Positions 27,245-36,354 of a stretch of DNA of 64,000 bases are shown here, one piece after another. Every line of letters starts with the position of its first letter. Positions within the stretch are counted from its first letter, which is position 1. The notes below the pieces were generated by a model. It ran no database searches. It had not been told where the DNA came from and saw only the letters and a list, made by a program, of their open reading frames with translations. The DNA is from CAVVFX01 sp963747535. Lineage in GTDB: Bacteria > Acidobacteriota > Terriglobia > Bryobacterales > Bryobacteraceae. A program made the translations under genes and the position numbers. The DNA is taken from positions 682,001 through 746,000 of the forward strand of contig CAVVFX010000017.1 in the NCBI GenBank assembly GCA_963747535.1, written 5' to 3'.

Positions 27245-28108
27245 CTAGCGGGAGGAACCGCTGATAGAGAGCGGTGCTTCGAGTAAGTGCTGAAAAATCT
27301 GCTTGCCACGGACTCCGCTCTCCAGCGCGTCGACTCCTTCGGCCGTGATCTGAAAGTCAGAATTCTCCACGATGCGGGCGTAGTTCTTTTCGCGCAGATA
27401 CCCGACCGTGAACATCAGGTGCTCGCGCGGAAAGTCCATTAGAAACTCCAACTGCAATAGGGAAAGTGCCGGGTGATCGGGGTTTGACCTGCGCCGCTTG
27501 TAGAGCAGACAGAGAACGCCCAGCCGGCGGTTGACCTCGCCCTCGATGCCGGCGACAAACTCCGCAAGCCCGAAGACCGGAATGGAACCCGGTTCGCGCA
27601 ATTGGCGCCGCATGTCATATTGTTCGCGGCGTTTGGGATCTACCAGGGTTTCGTAGATGCGGCTCAACATCCTGAAGCGCTCGATGTTGCCTGTCTGCTG
27701 GTTATCGGGATGGTAGCGGGCCGCCTGCATGCGAAAAACGCGATGGATGGTCTCGATATCGGCCTTCGGGCTGATCTGCAGGACTTCATAGTAATCGATG
27801 AAGTCGTCAGGCGTACGCATTGACGCGCCGCGCTTCTCCAACTCCAGGCCAAGAATATAGCCGCCGGTCCGTTGCTGGCAGTAGCGCACTTTGGCCATGC
27901 CCATGAGGCCGAACGAGTCCGCCCTCAGATACACTTGCGCGCCCACTTCCAATGGATCCGGTAGCTGGACCCGGGCTCCGTTCTTGGAAAAATCGATTGC
28001 CCTTCCCCGGATAAACTTCTGATCTGCGCCCTCCGAGGTGTTGCTCAACGTGACGATGCCGTCGAACGCTTTCCGCTCTTCCTTGCGCCGGGACTCTGCT
28101 TTCGTCAT
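27245..28108 (-). CDS. PilZ domain - J domain (DnaJ) fusion with C-terminal helical region
   Basis: The 287-residue soluble protein has three parts. The N-terminal part (about 1-92) is a PilZ domain with both c-di-GMP motifs: R8-x3-R12 (RKEER) and D39-x-S41-x2-G44 (DFSKNG). Residues about 105-168 are a J domain (DYYEVLQISPKADIETIHRV) with an intact HPD motif (H133-P134-D135), the element that stimulates Hsp70 ATPases. The last about 110 residues look like a winged helix or similar helical domain (LSLLQLEFLMDFPREHLMF). It is 67 bases downstream of an AAA+ ATPase gene on the same strand. A c-di-GMP-controlled co-chaperone is the natural reading; PilZ-DnaJ fusions are not familiar to me. Confidence 0.82.
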   Translation of the reverse strand: MTKAESRRKEERKAFDGIVTLSNTSEGADQKFIRGRAIDFSKNGARVQLPDPLEVGAQVYLRADSFGLMGMAKVRYCQQRTGGYILGLELEKRGASMRTPDDFIDYYEVLQISPKADIETIHRVFRMQAARYHPDNQQTGNIERFRMLSRIYETLVDPKRREQYDMRRQLREPGSIPVFGLAEFVAGIEGEVNRRLGVLCLLYKRRRSNPDHPALSLLQLEFLMDFPREHLMFTVGYLREKNYARIVENSDFQITAEGVDALESGVRGKQIFQHLLEAPLSISGSSR

Positions 28109-28175
28109 TTAATTCGTTGCTCCAAAATCCTGAAAATCCCTCATTCGCCTGGCGCCGCTCAAGTTGCTAGTAACT

Positions 28176-29513
28176 TCAGTCAATGTGACGCTTACGATTG
28201 GCGTCCGGGAAATAGAGCGCCACCGCCCGTTCCAGATCTTCCTTACTGATGCGGGCTTCTCTTCGTTCATAAGTCATGATCGCCGACAGGATGTCACAGA
28301 TATCGCGCGGTACGCACGCGCGCAACTCTCCGCACTTGGCAAGGCATAGCTCGCGCAGCCGGCGCGGTATAACAAGGTCCCAAAGCAGACCGCGTTCGTG
28401 AGCGACGCGGCGGAAAATCTCGTCGAAATGCTTCGGCTCGAGCGACTCCACGAATATCTTGTTCGGAATGCGCCGCAGGAAGCATTCATCGGCCAGTTCC
28501 GCCGGATCGAGGTTGGTGGAGAACACAACCATTAACTCGAAGGGAATCTCAAACTTGATCCCGTAATCGAGAGCCAGATGGTCCAGGCGGCGGTCCAGCG
28601 GCACAATCCAGCGATTTAACAGGTCGCGCGGCGATATCATCTGCCGTCCGAAGTCGTCGATAATGAAGACCCCGTTGTTGGCTTTCATCTGGACCGGCGC
28701 GGCATAAGTTCCCGCGTTGGCGTCTTTGCGCAGGTCAAGCATGCTGGAGACCAGTTCTCCGCCGACCGTGATACTGGGACGTTTGCAGACCACCCAGCGC
28801 TCATCGAGGCCCGGAACTTCTACATCCAAACGTTCATGTACGACCGGATCGTAGAGAATGATGATCTGTCCATCTACTTCCAAAGCGTACGGTACAACGA
28901 TGGCATCGGAGTGCAGACGATACAGGCGCTCGGCGATGCTGGTTTTTCCGTTGCCGGTTCCCCCATAGAGGAATAGCGACCGCTGCGTGATCAACGCCGG
29001 GCCCAACTGGTCGATGATGAAATCCGAGAGGACCAGGTCGTCGAGCGCGCTGAGAATCGTGTTGCGGTCTACGTTCAACTTGGCCGCCTGGGTCTGCGTC
29101 GATGTATGATATGCGGCCAGAGGCACGGGCGCCGGCCCGGCATAGCTGCAGCGGCTGGCCCGATCCCCGGCGAGAACTCTTCCCGCCGCAGTCAGGGTAA
29201 ATTGAAAATCATTCCCGTTCATGCCCAGTACTTCCAGCAGGCGATTGTGTTTGCACTGCCGGAAGACCGTCGTTACCACACTGTCCGGAAGGCGCATGGC
29301 ACGGCTCAACTCGGCGATGCAGGTAACGCTCCGCTGTAACATGTGGCGCAGGAACAGGTCGTGCACCATGTAATCAGGTAAACCTACGTCCTCCGCGTTC
29401 TGCGGCTCCGCGGGAACATATGCAAGGTGCGCGAGGACGGATTTTCCCGCAAGCCCCTGGGATATCGACGGAAACGCGCCACTATTAACTCCGGGTTGGA
29501 CCGCGGTTGCCAT
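28176..29513 (-). CDS. AAA+ ATPase with N-terminal winged-helix region (paralogue 2)
   Basis: This 445-residue protein is a paralogue of 17091-18407. After a variable 40-residue start, residues about 45-120 form a winged-helix-like region (LPDYMVHDLFLRHMLQ, then CIAELSRAMRLPDSVVTTVF), followed by the shared linker YAGPAPVPLAAY. The ATPase has Walker A GGTGNGKT (184-191), Walker B FIIDDFGRQ, sensor 1 FSTNLDP, FLRRI, and a lid region with ACVPRDICDILSAIM. All catalytic motifs are intact. It is transcribed toward the PilZ-DnaJ gene and divergently from the HD-GYP/GGDEF gene, with about 260 bases between the two starts. This suggests a role in c-di-GMP-linked protein remodelling, by context only. 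Confidence 0.8.
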   Translation of the reverse strand: MATAVQPGVNSGAFPSISQGLAGKSVLAHLAYVPAEPQNAEDVGLPDYMVHDLFLRHMLQRSVTCIAELSRAMRLPDSVVTTVFRQCKHNRLLEVLGMNGNDFQFTLTAAGRVLAGDRASRCSYAGPAPVPLAAYHTSTQTQAAKLNVDRNTILSALDDLVLSDFIIDQLGPALITQRSLFLYGGTGNGKTSIAERLYRLHSDAIVVPYALEVDGQIIILYDPVVHERLDVEVPGLDERWVVCKRPSITVGGELVSSMLDLRKDANAGTYAAPVQMKANNGVFIIDDFGRQMISPRDLLNRWIVPLDRRLDHLALDYGIKFEIPFELMVVFSTNLDPAELADECFLRRIPNKIFVESLEPKHFDEIFRRVAHERGLLWDLVIPRRLRELCLAKCGELRACVPRDICDILSAIMTYERREARISKEDLERAVALYFPDANRKRHID

Positions 29514-29772
29514 GGTTCAAGCAGTACCTCTGGAACTATCTTGAACCGAGTTATTAGCTCCTGGCAAGGAGAATCAACCAAATTAGGCGACAAAGTACCG
29601 GTAAGTGCACGATCTTCTATACCAATAAGTTAACTGGCATGCAGTACCGTCAACCTAAGTTAGTACCCGTGAGTCTCCCAAAGCATTATTTCAAGTAAGA
29701 CTAAAAACAGCGATGATGACGGTTGAACGCAAGAAGCCTCAGTGTCTCTAACTGTGCTGAGGAGCAGGCACG

Positions 29773-32283
29773 ATGTCACCAGACACCATCATCGCCGCGA
29801 CGCGCCAGACTGGGTTCCCGGCTATCGAGCCCGGCTCTTTTCGCGCATTGCCTTTGCGCGCCGCATTATTTATCTCATTGGTAGTAGCTACCGGTGGATG
29901 GGTGTTACTGCAATCGCTCGCCAACTGGGACGCAGTCGAGCCGGCGCACTTCCTTTTCTACCTGGTCATCGCCATCTTTGCGTCACTGTTAAAAATTGCG
30001 CTCCCGACCGTCAATGGCTCGATGTCGATCAACTTCTTTTTCATCCTGATCGGGCTCGTCGACCTCAGCTTGCCGGAAACCATGGTGATTGCCTGCTCTG
30101 GTGCGATCGCGCAGAACCTATTGAAGTCACTCCAGCCGGCGCGATTGCATCAGGTCCTGTTCAACGCCGCGAGCATTGCCATCGCAGTGACTGCCTCCTT
30201 TGGGGTTTTCCATAGTCCAAGATTGGCGGAAATGAATTTGGGGCTGCCGATCGTACTGGGCATCGCGGCGTGCAACTGTTTCCTTCTGAACACGCTCTCG
30301 GTCGCTCTGGTAGTGGCCATGTCGGAAGGCCGCCCGGCGTGGCGGGTATGGCACGACTGCTATTTCTGGTGCTTCCCGTATTACCTCGGCGGCTCCTGTG
30401 TGGCCTGGTTGATCAGTTCGCTGAAACAGCAGATGCACTGGGAAGCCTCGCTGCTGATCCTCCCGGTGCTCTTTTTCGTTTACCGCTCCTATAGGGTCTA
30501 CCTGGATCGCCTGGAGCATGAGAAGCGTCACGTCGAGGAGATTGCGGGCCTCCACGTCCGGACCATCGAAGCACTGGCCCTGGCCATTGAAGCCAAGGAC
30601 CAGACCACTCACGATCACCTGCGCCGGGTCCGTATTTACGCCATTGAGATCGGCAAAGAGTTGGGGCTTTCCGAGCACGAACTGGAAGCCTTGCGAGCCG
30701 CGGCCCTGCTGCATGACATCGGAAAGCTGGCGGTTCCCGAACACATCATTTCGAAGCCGGGCAAACTGACGCCCGAAGAATTCGAGAAGATGAAAATCCA
30801 CCCGGTAGTCGGCGCGGAGATCCTGGAACGTGTACAGTTCCCTTATCCGGTCGTGCCGGTGGTTCGCTGCCACCACGAAAAGTGGGACGGGACCGGCTAT
30901 CCCAGCGGACTAAAAGGCGAGGAAATTCCCATCGGAGCGCGGATCCTCGCGGCCGTCGACTGTCTGGACGCGCTGGCGTCCGACCGGCAGTACCGCAAGG
31001 CCGTCCCGCTGGCCGAAGCCATGGAGATCGTACGTTCGGAGTCGGGCAAAAGCTTCGATCCGAGAGTAGTCGAGGTGCTGGACCGCCGGCACGTCGAACT
31101 CGAACACGAAGCGGTCAACACGAATGCGGGAGTTGCGCGCCTTTCCACCGAGGTCAAGATCGCGCGCGGAAAAGCTCCGGCCCGCGGCTTCGAGAACTCC
31201 TCATCCGAGTTCTACCTGTCCGGCAGAAGCGATTCGATGTCGTCGATCGCCGCCGCCCGGCAGGAAGTACAGATGCTGTTCGAACTGACCCAGGACGTCG
31301 GAAGGTCGTTGAGTGTAAACGAGACGCTCTCGGTAGTCGGAGCACGGCTGAAGCGGCTGATTCCCTACGAATCGATCGCCGTATATGTTCGCCGCGAAAC
31401 CAAACTGGAGCCGGCCTACGTGAACGGCGAGAACTTCCGCCTGTTCTCCTCATTGGAAATTCCAATTGGCCAGGGCCTTTCGGGATGGGTCGCCGACAAC
31501 AATAAACCCATCCTTAACGGGAACCCGTCAGTGGAGGCCGGCTACTTAAGCGACCTGACCAAGTTCAGTACGCTGCGGTCGGCACTGGCTGTGCCGCTGC
31601 AGGGAATCAACGGCAATATCGGTGTGCTGGCGATCTACCGCGCGGAGAAGGACGCTTTCTCGCGAGAGGACCTGCGCATCCTGCTCGCGGTCGGCTCCAA
31701 GCTGGCGATGTCGCTCGAGAACGCGCTGCTGTACCAGACCGTCGAGCGCTCTGCGACTACCGATTACATGACCAACCTGCCGAACGCCCGGTCGCTGTTC
31801 ATGCGCCTCGAGACGGAGCTTGCCCGGTGCAAGCGGACCGGCGTTCCGTTCGCCCTGGTGGTCTGTGATCTCGACGGATTCAAGCAGGTCAACGATCGCT
31901 TTGGACATCTGGAAGGCAACAAGGTTCTCCGGTACGTCGCGCATAAGTTGCGGGAGAGTTGCCGCGAGTACGACTATGTTGCGCGGATGGGTGGAGATGA
32001 GTTCGTGCTTCTGCTACCCGGGATGACCGCGGAGTCGGTGGGACCGCGCATTGCCGAAATGCGCCATTCGATCGCGGAAGCAGTGGATCTGCTGTCCGAG
32101 CCCTGTACCTTGGCGATGAGTGCCGGTGCTTCTTTCTTCCCGCAGGACAGCACGGAAGCGGAGGAGTTGCTCAGCACAGCCGATCTGCGCATGTATAAAT
32201 CCAAGCGCAAACAGGCTCCTCCGCAGAATACGCTGAATCTGCTGATCAACGATCCGAACGTCCTGCCGCTCACTTACGTGTAA
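29773..32283 (+). CDS. membrane HD-GYP / GAF / GGDEF cyclic-di-GMP enzyme
   Basis: The protein has 836 residues. The first about 240 contain about seven to eight hydrophobic helices of the MASE type. The HD-GYP phosphodiesterase domain (about 265-430) has the metal motif H314-D315 (LLHDIGK), a second pair in CHHEKWDG and the signature G375-Y376-P377. A GAF domain follows (about 490-640: FELTQDVGRSLSVNETLSVV, then GWVADNNKPILNG). The C-terminal diguanylate cyclase (about 660-825) has intact G740-G-D-E-F744 and an RxxD inhibitory site five residues upstream (REYD). Both synthetic and degradative activities therefore look functional, a known but less common pairing. GAGGAG lies just upstream of the ATG. 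It diverges from the AAA+/PilZ-DnaJ genes. Confidence 0.93.
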   Translation: MSPDTIIAATRQTGFPAIEPGSFRALPLRAALFISLVVATGGWVLLQSLANWDAVEPAHFLFYLVIAIFASLLKIALPTVNGSMSINFFFILIGLVDLSLPETMVIACSGAIAQNLLKSLQPARLHQVLFNAASIAIAVTASFGVFHSPRLAEMNLGLPIVLGIAACNCFLLNTLSVALVVAMSEGRPAWRVWHDCYFWCFPYYLGGSCVAWLISSLKQQMHWEASLLILPVLFFVYRSYRVYLDRLEHEKRHVEEIAGLHVRTIEALALAIEAKDQTTHDHLRRVRIYAIEIGKELGLSEHELEALRAAALLHDIGKLAVPEHIISKPGKLTPEEFEKMKIHPVVGAEILERVQFPYPVVPVVRCHHEKWDGTGYPSGLKGEEIPIGARILAAVDCLDALASDRQYRKAVPLAEAMEIVRSESGKSFDPRVVEVLDRRHVELEHEAVNTNAGVARLSTEVKIARGKAPARGFENSSSEFYLSGRSDSMSSIAAARQEVQMLFELTQDVGRSLSVNETLSVVGARLKRLIPYESIAVYVRRETKLEPAYVNGENFRLFSSLEIPIGQGLSGWVADNNKPILNGNPSVEAGYLSDLTKFSTLRSALAVPLQGINGNIGVLAIYRAEKDAFSREDLRILLAVGSKLAMSLENALLYQTVERSATTDYMTNLPNARSLFMRLETELARCKRTGVPFALVVCDLDGFKQVNDRFGHLEGNKVLRYVAHKLRESCREYDYVARMGGDEFVLLLPGMTAESVGPRIAEMRHSIAEAVDLLSEPCTLAMSAGASFFPQDSTEAEELLSTADLRMYKSKRKQAPPQNTLNLLINDPNVLPLTYV

Positions 32284-32303
32284 GCCGTTGGATTTGGCAC
32301 ATT

Positions 32304-32358
32304 CTTGTACTACTAACAGTCAAAGTCTCCGCGGCCCGCGAAGAATCGTGGAGTAGGC
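32304..32358 (+). repeat. copy of the cttgtactactaacagtcaa dispersed repeat
   Basis: About 55 bases, nearly identical to 42153-42208: cttgtactactaacagtcaa, then gtct-c/t-cgcggcc and gcgaagaatcgtggagtagg. It includes a short hairpin in the cgcggcccgcg part and lies between the convergent ends of the HD-GYP/GGDEF and S53 protease genes. Confidence 0.85.
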
Positions 32359-32441
32359 GGCCCGGTCTTTGGCCTGCGAATCGATTTTTTCTCACCGGAG
32401 TCGGCGTGGCGGAATACGTTGGCGAACTTCTGAAATGGTGG

Positions 32442-35400
32442 TCATGGCGCTGCCGTGACCGTGAGGTTCACCGGCGGACTCGACACGCCGTTGACCGTAA
32501 CCACCACCGGCTGTATGCCGGCGGGAGTGGACGAGGGGATGGCCACGTTCAATGTAGTGCTGTACGACTCCGTGGTGATCCCGTACGACGCCAGAAAAGC
32601 GGGGACGCCTCCGATTGTCAGAGTAAAGGGCAGCGCCGTCTTGTACAGCAGAAGGGAGGATCCCGCTACTCCGTCCCCGATCGCCGGGCTCTTCACCCCG
32701 TCGCCGGTCATGGTCAGGCTGATGGTCTTGCCGGCCTGCACCGTTCCCACACTTCCGGTAGTAACGGCGTAAATGCCGGGAGCAGACGGGGCGACCTGAA
32801 ATACATAAGCGCCTACCTTCGTCCCGTAGCTGATGCCGACCACTGCGGTACCGGGGCTGATTTCGTACGGAATCTGGAAATTGATCTGCGTCGAATTTGC
32901 CGTGTTGAAAGGCGCGGGAACACCGTTGACTGTTATGGCCAGAATGCCCGCCGAAAATCCGTAAGCGGTATGGAGGCCGGTATCCGTAAAGTAGAAATAA
33001 TACGACCCCGAATAGAGGCCCGTACCGGTCAGGGTGGCGAGCATCCCTGGCGCCGCGACGCTCTTACCCGACGCAGTATTGGTGAGGCTGGTGATCGCTA
33101 CGCCGGTAGAATCCCCATTGACGAAGACAACGGGAATCGTAACGGACGGAGGCGACAGATTCGGTCCCTGAATCACCAGGTTTGCCAGATAAGCGGTTGG
33201 GGCGAACCCGCTGCCATTCGCCGTAACCGTAATTTGAGCCGGGCCCACGCCGGTAGCCTGGGAGAGACCTAGCCAGCCGGTAGTGACATTTTGTGGGTTG
33301 ATGCCGATCGTCCAGGACTGGCCGGCGGGCACCGAGATGCCGAACGTCCCTTGGGGACTCGCTACTGAGAGATTCACCATAGCTGGGGTTACCGAAATGG
33401 GCGAAGGATTCACGGCCGGTCCCGCAAACGACACCGCGATGTCCTGCGTGAATCCAGCCGCGAAGGCCAGCGACACCGTATCCGTCGCTCCCACCGTCTC
33501 TCCGGACCAACATAGAGTGCCCTGCAGGGATCCATACGCCGCGAGTTGCGCGGTGCCGAAGATCGCGGGGATTTGGTTCGAGATCGAGATGTTGCCGAGC
33601 ACCAGGTTGCTGATCGTCTGCCCGTACCCGGAAATATCGGTAAGGACCAATTGCTGCGACCATTGGCAGCTTGGATCGGCGGCCGGGTTCTGTTGCATGA
33701 CCAGCGGAATGGCCGAAAAAATGACAGCCTCCGTACCCGTACCGGGCCCCAGGAACGTGATGCTGACCTGTCTGCTCCACGATAACCCCGTGGCATCCAG
33801 CCCCGAGAAAATGAACGTGCGCACCAGCGGATAGGCCAAGTTGCGGAAAACGATCTTCGTACTGGTAATCGAACCATTAGCCGGGATGCTGGGCGAAGGA
33901 AAGAACTGCGAGACCGTCTGGTTCTGGCCATCGAGTTTGACGCCTGTGAGGACGGACGCGACCCCGCCACGTTCCAGCAGGCTCATGGTGAACTCCCAGA
34001 ACAGACCCGTGGAGTCCGTCGTTGCGGCCACGGATACCGGAACGGAGGGAACGATCGCTGAAACTCCGGTAGGGGCGGTGATCTGCACCTTAGAGGTCGC
34101 CCCACCCCCGCTGAATGCCGTATCGCCGCGGTATTGTGCGGTGAGAGGGTAAGTGCTGGCCGTCGTAAACAGGTATCCAGGAACATTGAGACTGGCGAGG
34201 GCCTGGCCGCTGGTTGCGTTAAGTGTGGCCGATCCCAAAATCATCGAGTTGTTGCTGAAGTCCACCACACCGGTAGGAGTTCCAGCGCCGGACGCGGGGG
34301 TCACGGTTGCGCTCATTTGGAAAGTATCGTTGAAGGTCCCTTTGGCAGGATTTACGGAGAAGGTGACGTTGACGGCGTTGGTCGTGCTATTCCACTGGGT
34401 AATGAAATTATTCACGTCGAGCGTACCGATGCCCGTCGCCAGATCGTATCCCGGTCCTGCGGTATAGCCAAATGAGCCGGTTCCACAATCGGGGCTGCCA
34501 TCGATGCACGATTCCGTGTTGCCCCCGGAAGTGATGTCGTGAAAGGCATTCGGAACGGTTTGCGCCATCCGGTAAAGCTGCGGATTGATATTGCCCAATC
34601 CGGGCTGGGAGATCTTGCCGCTGACGACCAGGTAATGATTCAGCAGCGCAACGATTCCAGCCATGGAGGGAGATGAGCACGATGTGCCCCCGACAGACTC
34701 AGCGAAACCGGTAGTAAAGATTTCGTAACCGTCATGCGTAGACGCGCTCAAGGAAACGTCGGGCAGATCCCTCGCTCCATCCTGTGGAACCCCGGGAGCC
34801 GCTTGCCATGCCGGCTTCGGGAAAATAACGCTGGCGCCTCCGCCTCCTGCGCTCCACGCGATTTCGGGGATGTAAGAAAGCGCGGAGCCGGAATTCGCGT
34901 CATTGGCAGTTGCCCAATAGGAACCGGGGTTGGAGGTGTCATTGAGCTGCGTGCCTCCTACGGCAGTCACTTCGGGATAAGAAGCCGGCCAGGACACCTC
35001 GGGTCCGAATTTGTAAAATGTTCCCGAGTCCGGGAAAGTAGCCGCTCCCGAATCGCCGGAGGACGCGAAGATGGTAATTCCCTGCGCATTGCCTTGCTGC
35101 ACGACCGGCTCGAAGGAAAGCACCGAATCATCCAGTTCCGCGCCGCCGAAGCTGATGCTGATCATGTTCACCAGGTTGGCGTTAATCGCAGAGGCAATCG
35201 CCGTCGTGAGGCTGGTGGAGTAGTAAAAATAGACTGTCGCGCCGGGGGCAATAGCGCCGGACCATTCAACGTCCAGGTCGGCCTCTACTTCATCAGAGAT
35301 GTTTATGCCGGGGTTGCCGCCGGCCAGGACGGTTATCGGATCCTTGGCCGGCAGGTTGTATTTGGAGCGGAACGTTTCAATGTCGCTGAGCTGAATCTGG

Positions 35401-36131
35401 CTCTCCCCGACAATCCCGATGTTAACACCCGTGCCGTCAATACCGGCCGCGGCAAGCGGAAGCACGTCGTAGATGGTGGAGAAATCCTCCGGGACGAGAT
35501 AGTGATTCGTGCCGCTGGTGAGCAGAGGCTTGGGCTTGAAGTCATGCAGGCCGGTGAATCCGCCAATCACACCGGCAAGCGCCTCGGGCACGGACACGGG
35601 CATCGAGTTTGCGAAGTGTTTCTCCCCCTTCACTTCGTAACGATCAATCTGCGTATGGAGCGCATTCTCCACTTGGCCGGCCGTTCCGCTGAACAGTATC
35701 CAGTTCCTGGCGCGGCCTGATTCTTTAACCTCTAACCCTTGGGAGCTGAGCCAGGCCACTACCTTGGAGTGATCGCCGGTGCTGAGACCAAACCGGTTGC
35801 CGAATGCCTCTGGCGTGAGCCACTTCCGGAACTGTGGAGAGGAAGGATTCTGCTGATCGGCGAGCAGTTGATTCAGTTCCGTCTGCTGGGCCGCCGACGG
35901 CTTGGTCATGAGCATCATGTACTCCATCCGCATGGCCGGATCGACCGCGCCCTGATCGAATTGAGGCTGCGCCAACCGGTGCCGGCTTCCCGGCACGACC
36001 CGGACGCGGCGTGAGTCCACCTGACCCGCCACGCGGTCAACCGGAGCAGCCATAGCCGCTCCGGCCGCGCACACCATAAGCGCGAGCGCGACCGATGGTC
36101 CTGATGAATGAGCTGCAGAGACGAGACGCAC
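32442..36131 (-). CDS. secreted S53 (sedolisin/kumamolisin) protease with Ig-like and TIGR03437-type C-terminus
   Basis: The 1229-residue protein has a signal peptide (VALALMVCAAGAAMA). Residues about 50-200 are the pro-kumamolisin activation domain (QQNPSSPQFRKWLTPEAFGNRF). The catalytic S53 domain follows (about 210-580) with Glu283 and Asp287 (EADLD), the oxyanion Asp360 (SSGDSGA), the nucleophile Ser484 in GGTSCSSP, and the calcium site HDITSGGN...GYDLATGIGTLD. An Ig-like bacterial domain (VNPAKGTFNDTFQMSATVTP) comes next. The last third has repeated beta modules that end in the Solibacter-type C-terminal domain (INFQIPYEISPGTAVVGISY, APSAPGIYAV). S53 enzymes are acid-active endopeptidases, in keeping with an acidic soil habitat. 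No LPXTG-like anchor is seen. Confidence 0.92.
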   Translation of the reverse strand: MRLVSAAHSSGPSVALALMVCAAGAAMAAPVDRVAGQVDSRRVRVVPGSRHRLAQPQFDQGAVDPAMRMEYMMLMTKPSAAQQTELNQLLADQQNPSSPQFRKWLTPEAFGNRFGLSTGDHSKVVAWLSSQGLEVKESGRARNWILFSGTAGQVENALHTQIDRYEVKGEKHFANSMPVSVPEALAGVIGGFTGLHDFKPKPLLTSGTNHYLVPEDFSTIYDVLPLAAAGIDGTGVNIGIVGESQIQLSDIETFRSKYNLPAKDPITVLAGGNPGINISDEVEADLDVEWSGAIAPGATVYFYYSTSLTTAIASAINANLVNMISISFGGAELDDSVLSFEPVVQQGNAQGITIFASSGDSGAATFPDSGTFYKFGPEVSWPASYPEVTAVGGTQLNDTSNPGSYWATANDANSGSALSYIPEIAWSAGGGGASVIFPKPAWQAAPGVPQDGARDLPDVSLSASTHDGYEIFTTGFAESVGGTSCSSPSMAGIVALLNHYLVVSGKISQPGLGNINPQLYRMAQTVPNAFHDITSGGNTESCIDGSPDCGTGSFGYTAGPGYDLATGIGTLDVNNFITQWNSTTNAVNVTFSVNPAKGTFNDTFQMSATVTPASGAGTPTGVVDFSNNSMILGSATLNATSGQALASLNVPGYLFTTASTYPLTAQYRGDTAFSGGGATSKVQITAPTGVSAIVPSVPVSVAATTDSTGLFWEFTMSLLERGGVASVLTGVKLDGQNQTVSQFFPSPSIPANGSITSTKIVFRNLAYPLVRTFIFSGLDATGLSWSRQVSITFLGPGTGTEAVIFSAIPLVMQQNPAADPSCQWSQQLVLTDISGYGQTISNLVLGNISISNQIPAIFGTAQLAAYGSLQGTLCWSGETVGATDTVSLAFAAGFTQDIAVSFAGPAVNPSPISVTPAMVNLSVASPQGTFGISVPAGQSWTIGINPQNVTTGWLGLSQATGVGPAQITVTANGSGFAPTAYLANLVIQGPNLSPPSVTIPVVFVNGDSTGVAITSLTNTASGKSVAAPGMLATLTGTGLYSGSYYFYFTDTGLHTAYGFSAGILAITVNGVPAPFNTANSTQINFQIPYEISPGTAVVGISYGTKVGAYVFQVAPSAPGIYAVTTGSVGTVQAGKTISLTMTGDGVKSPAIGDGVAGSSLLLYKTALPFTLTIGGVPAFLASYGITTESYSTTLNVAIPSSTPAGIQPVVVTVNGVSSPPVNLTVTAAP

Positions 36132-36237
36132 GAAGTGACCTCCTGAGTTCGGAGAAAACTGAGTTTCAGACCGAAAAACCTAATTTAGCACACAAATGTA
36201 TAGGATACGCCGTGAAGATCCGGCCGGAATGATACAC

Positions 36238-36309
36238 CACACAGACTCCCTGACGGGTCGCGGCTCCGAAGTGTTTGGTTACCGAGCCGCGACCGTTAGG
36301 GAGTCGGTG
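36238..36309. repeat. large imperfect inverted repeat (gactccctgacgg / accgagccgcgacc)
   Basis: The left arm 36244-36266 and right arm 36284-36305 pair over 22 positions with one bulge and one mismatch, around a 17-base loop. Partial pairing continues outward. The right arm recurs alone at 15573-15602. It lies between the start of the S53 gene and the end of the hydrolase gene, both on the minus strand. Confidence 0.85.
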
Positions 36310-36354
36310 CGTTTCAATGTGAGAATACGAGGCCGCATTTATGAAATGGTGTGC

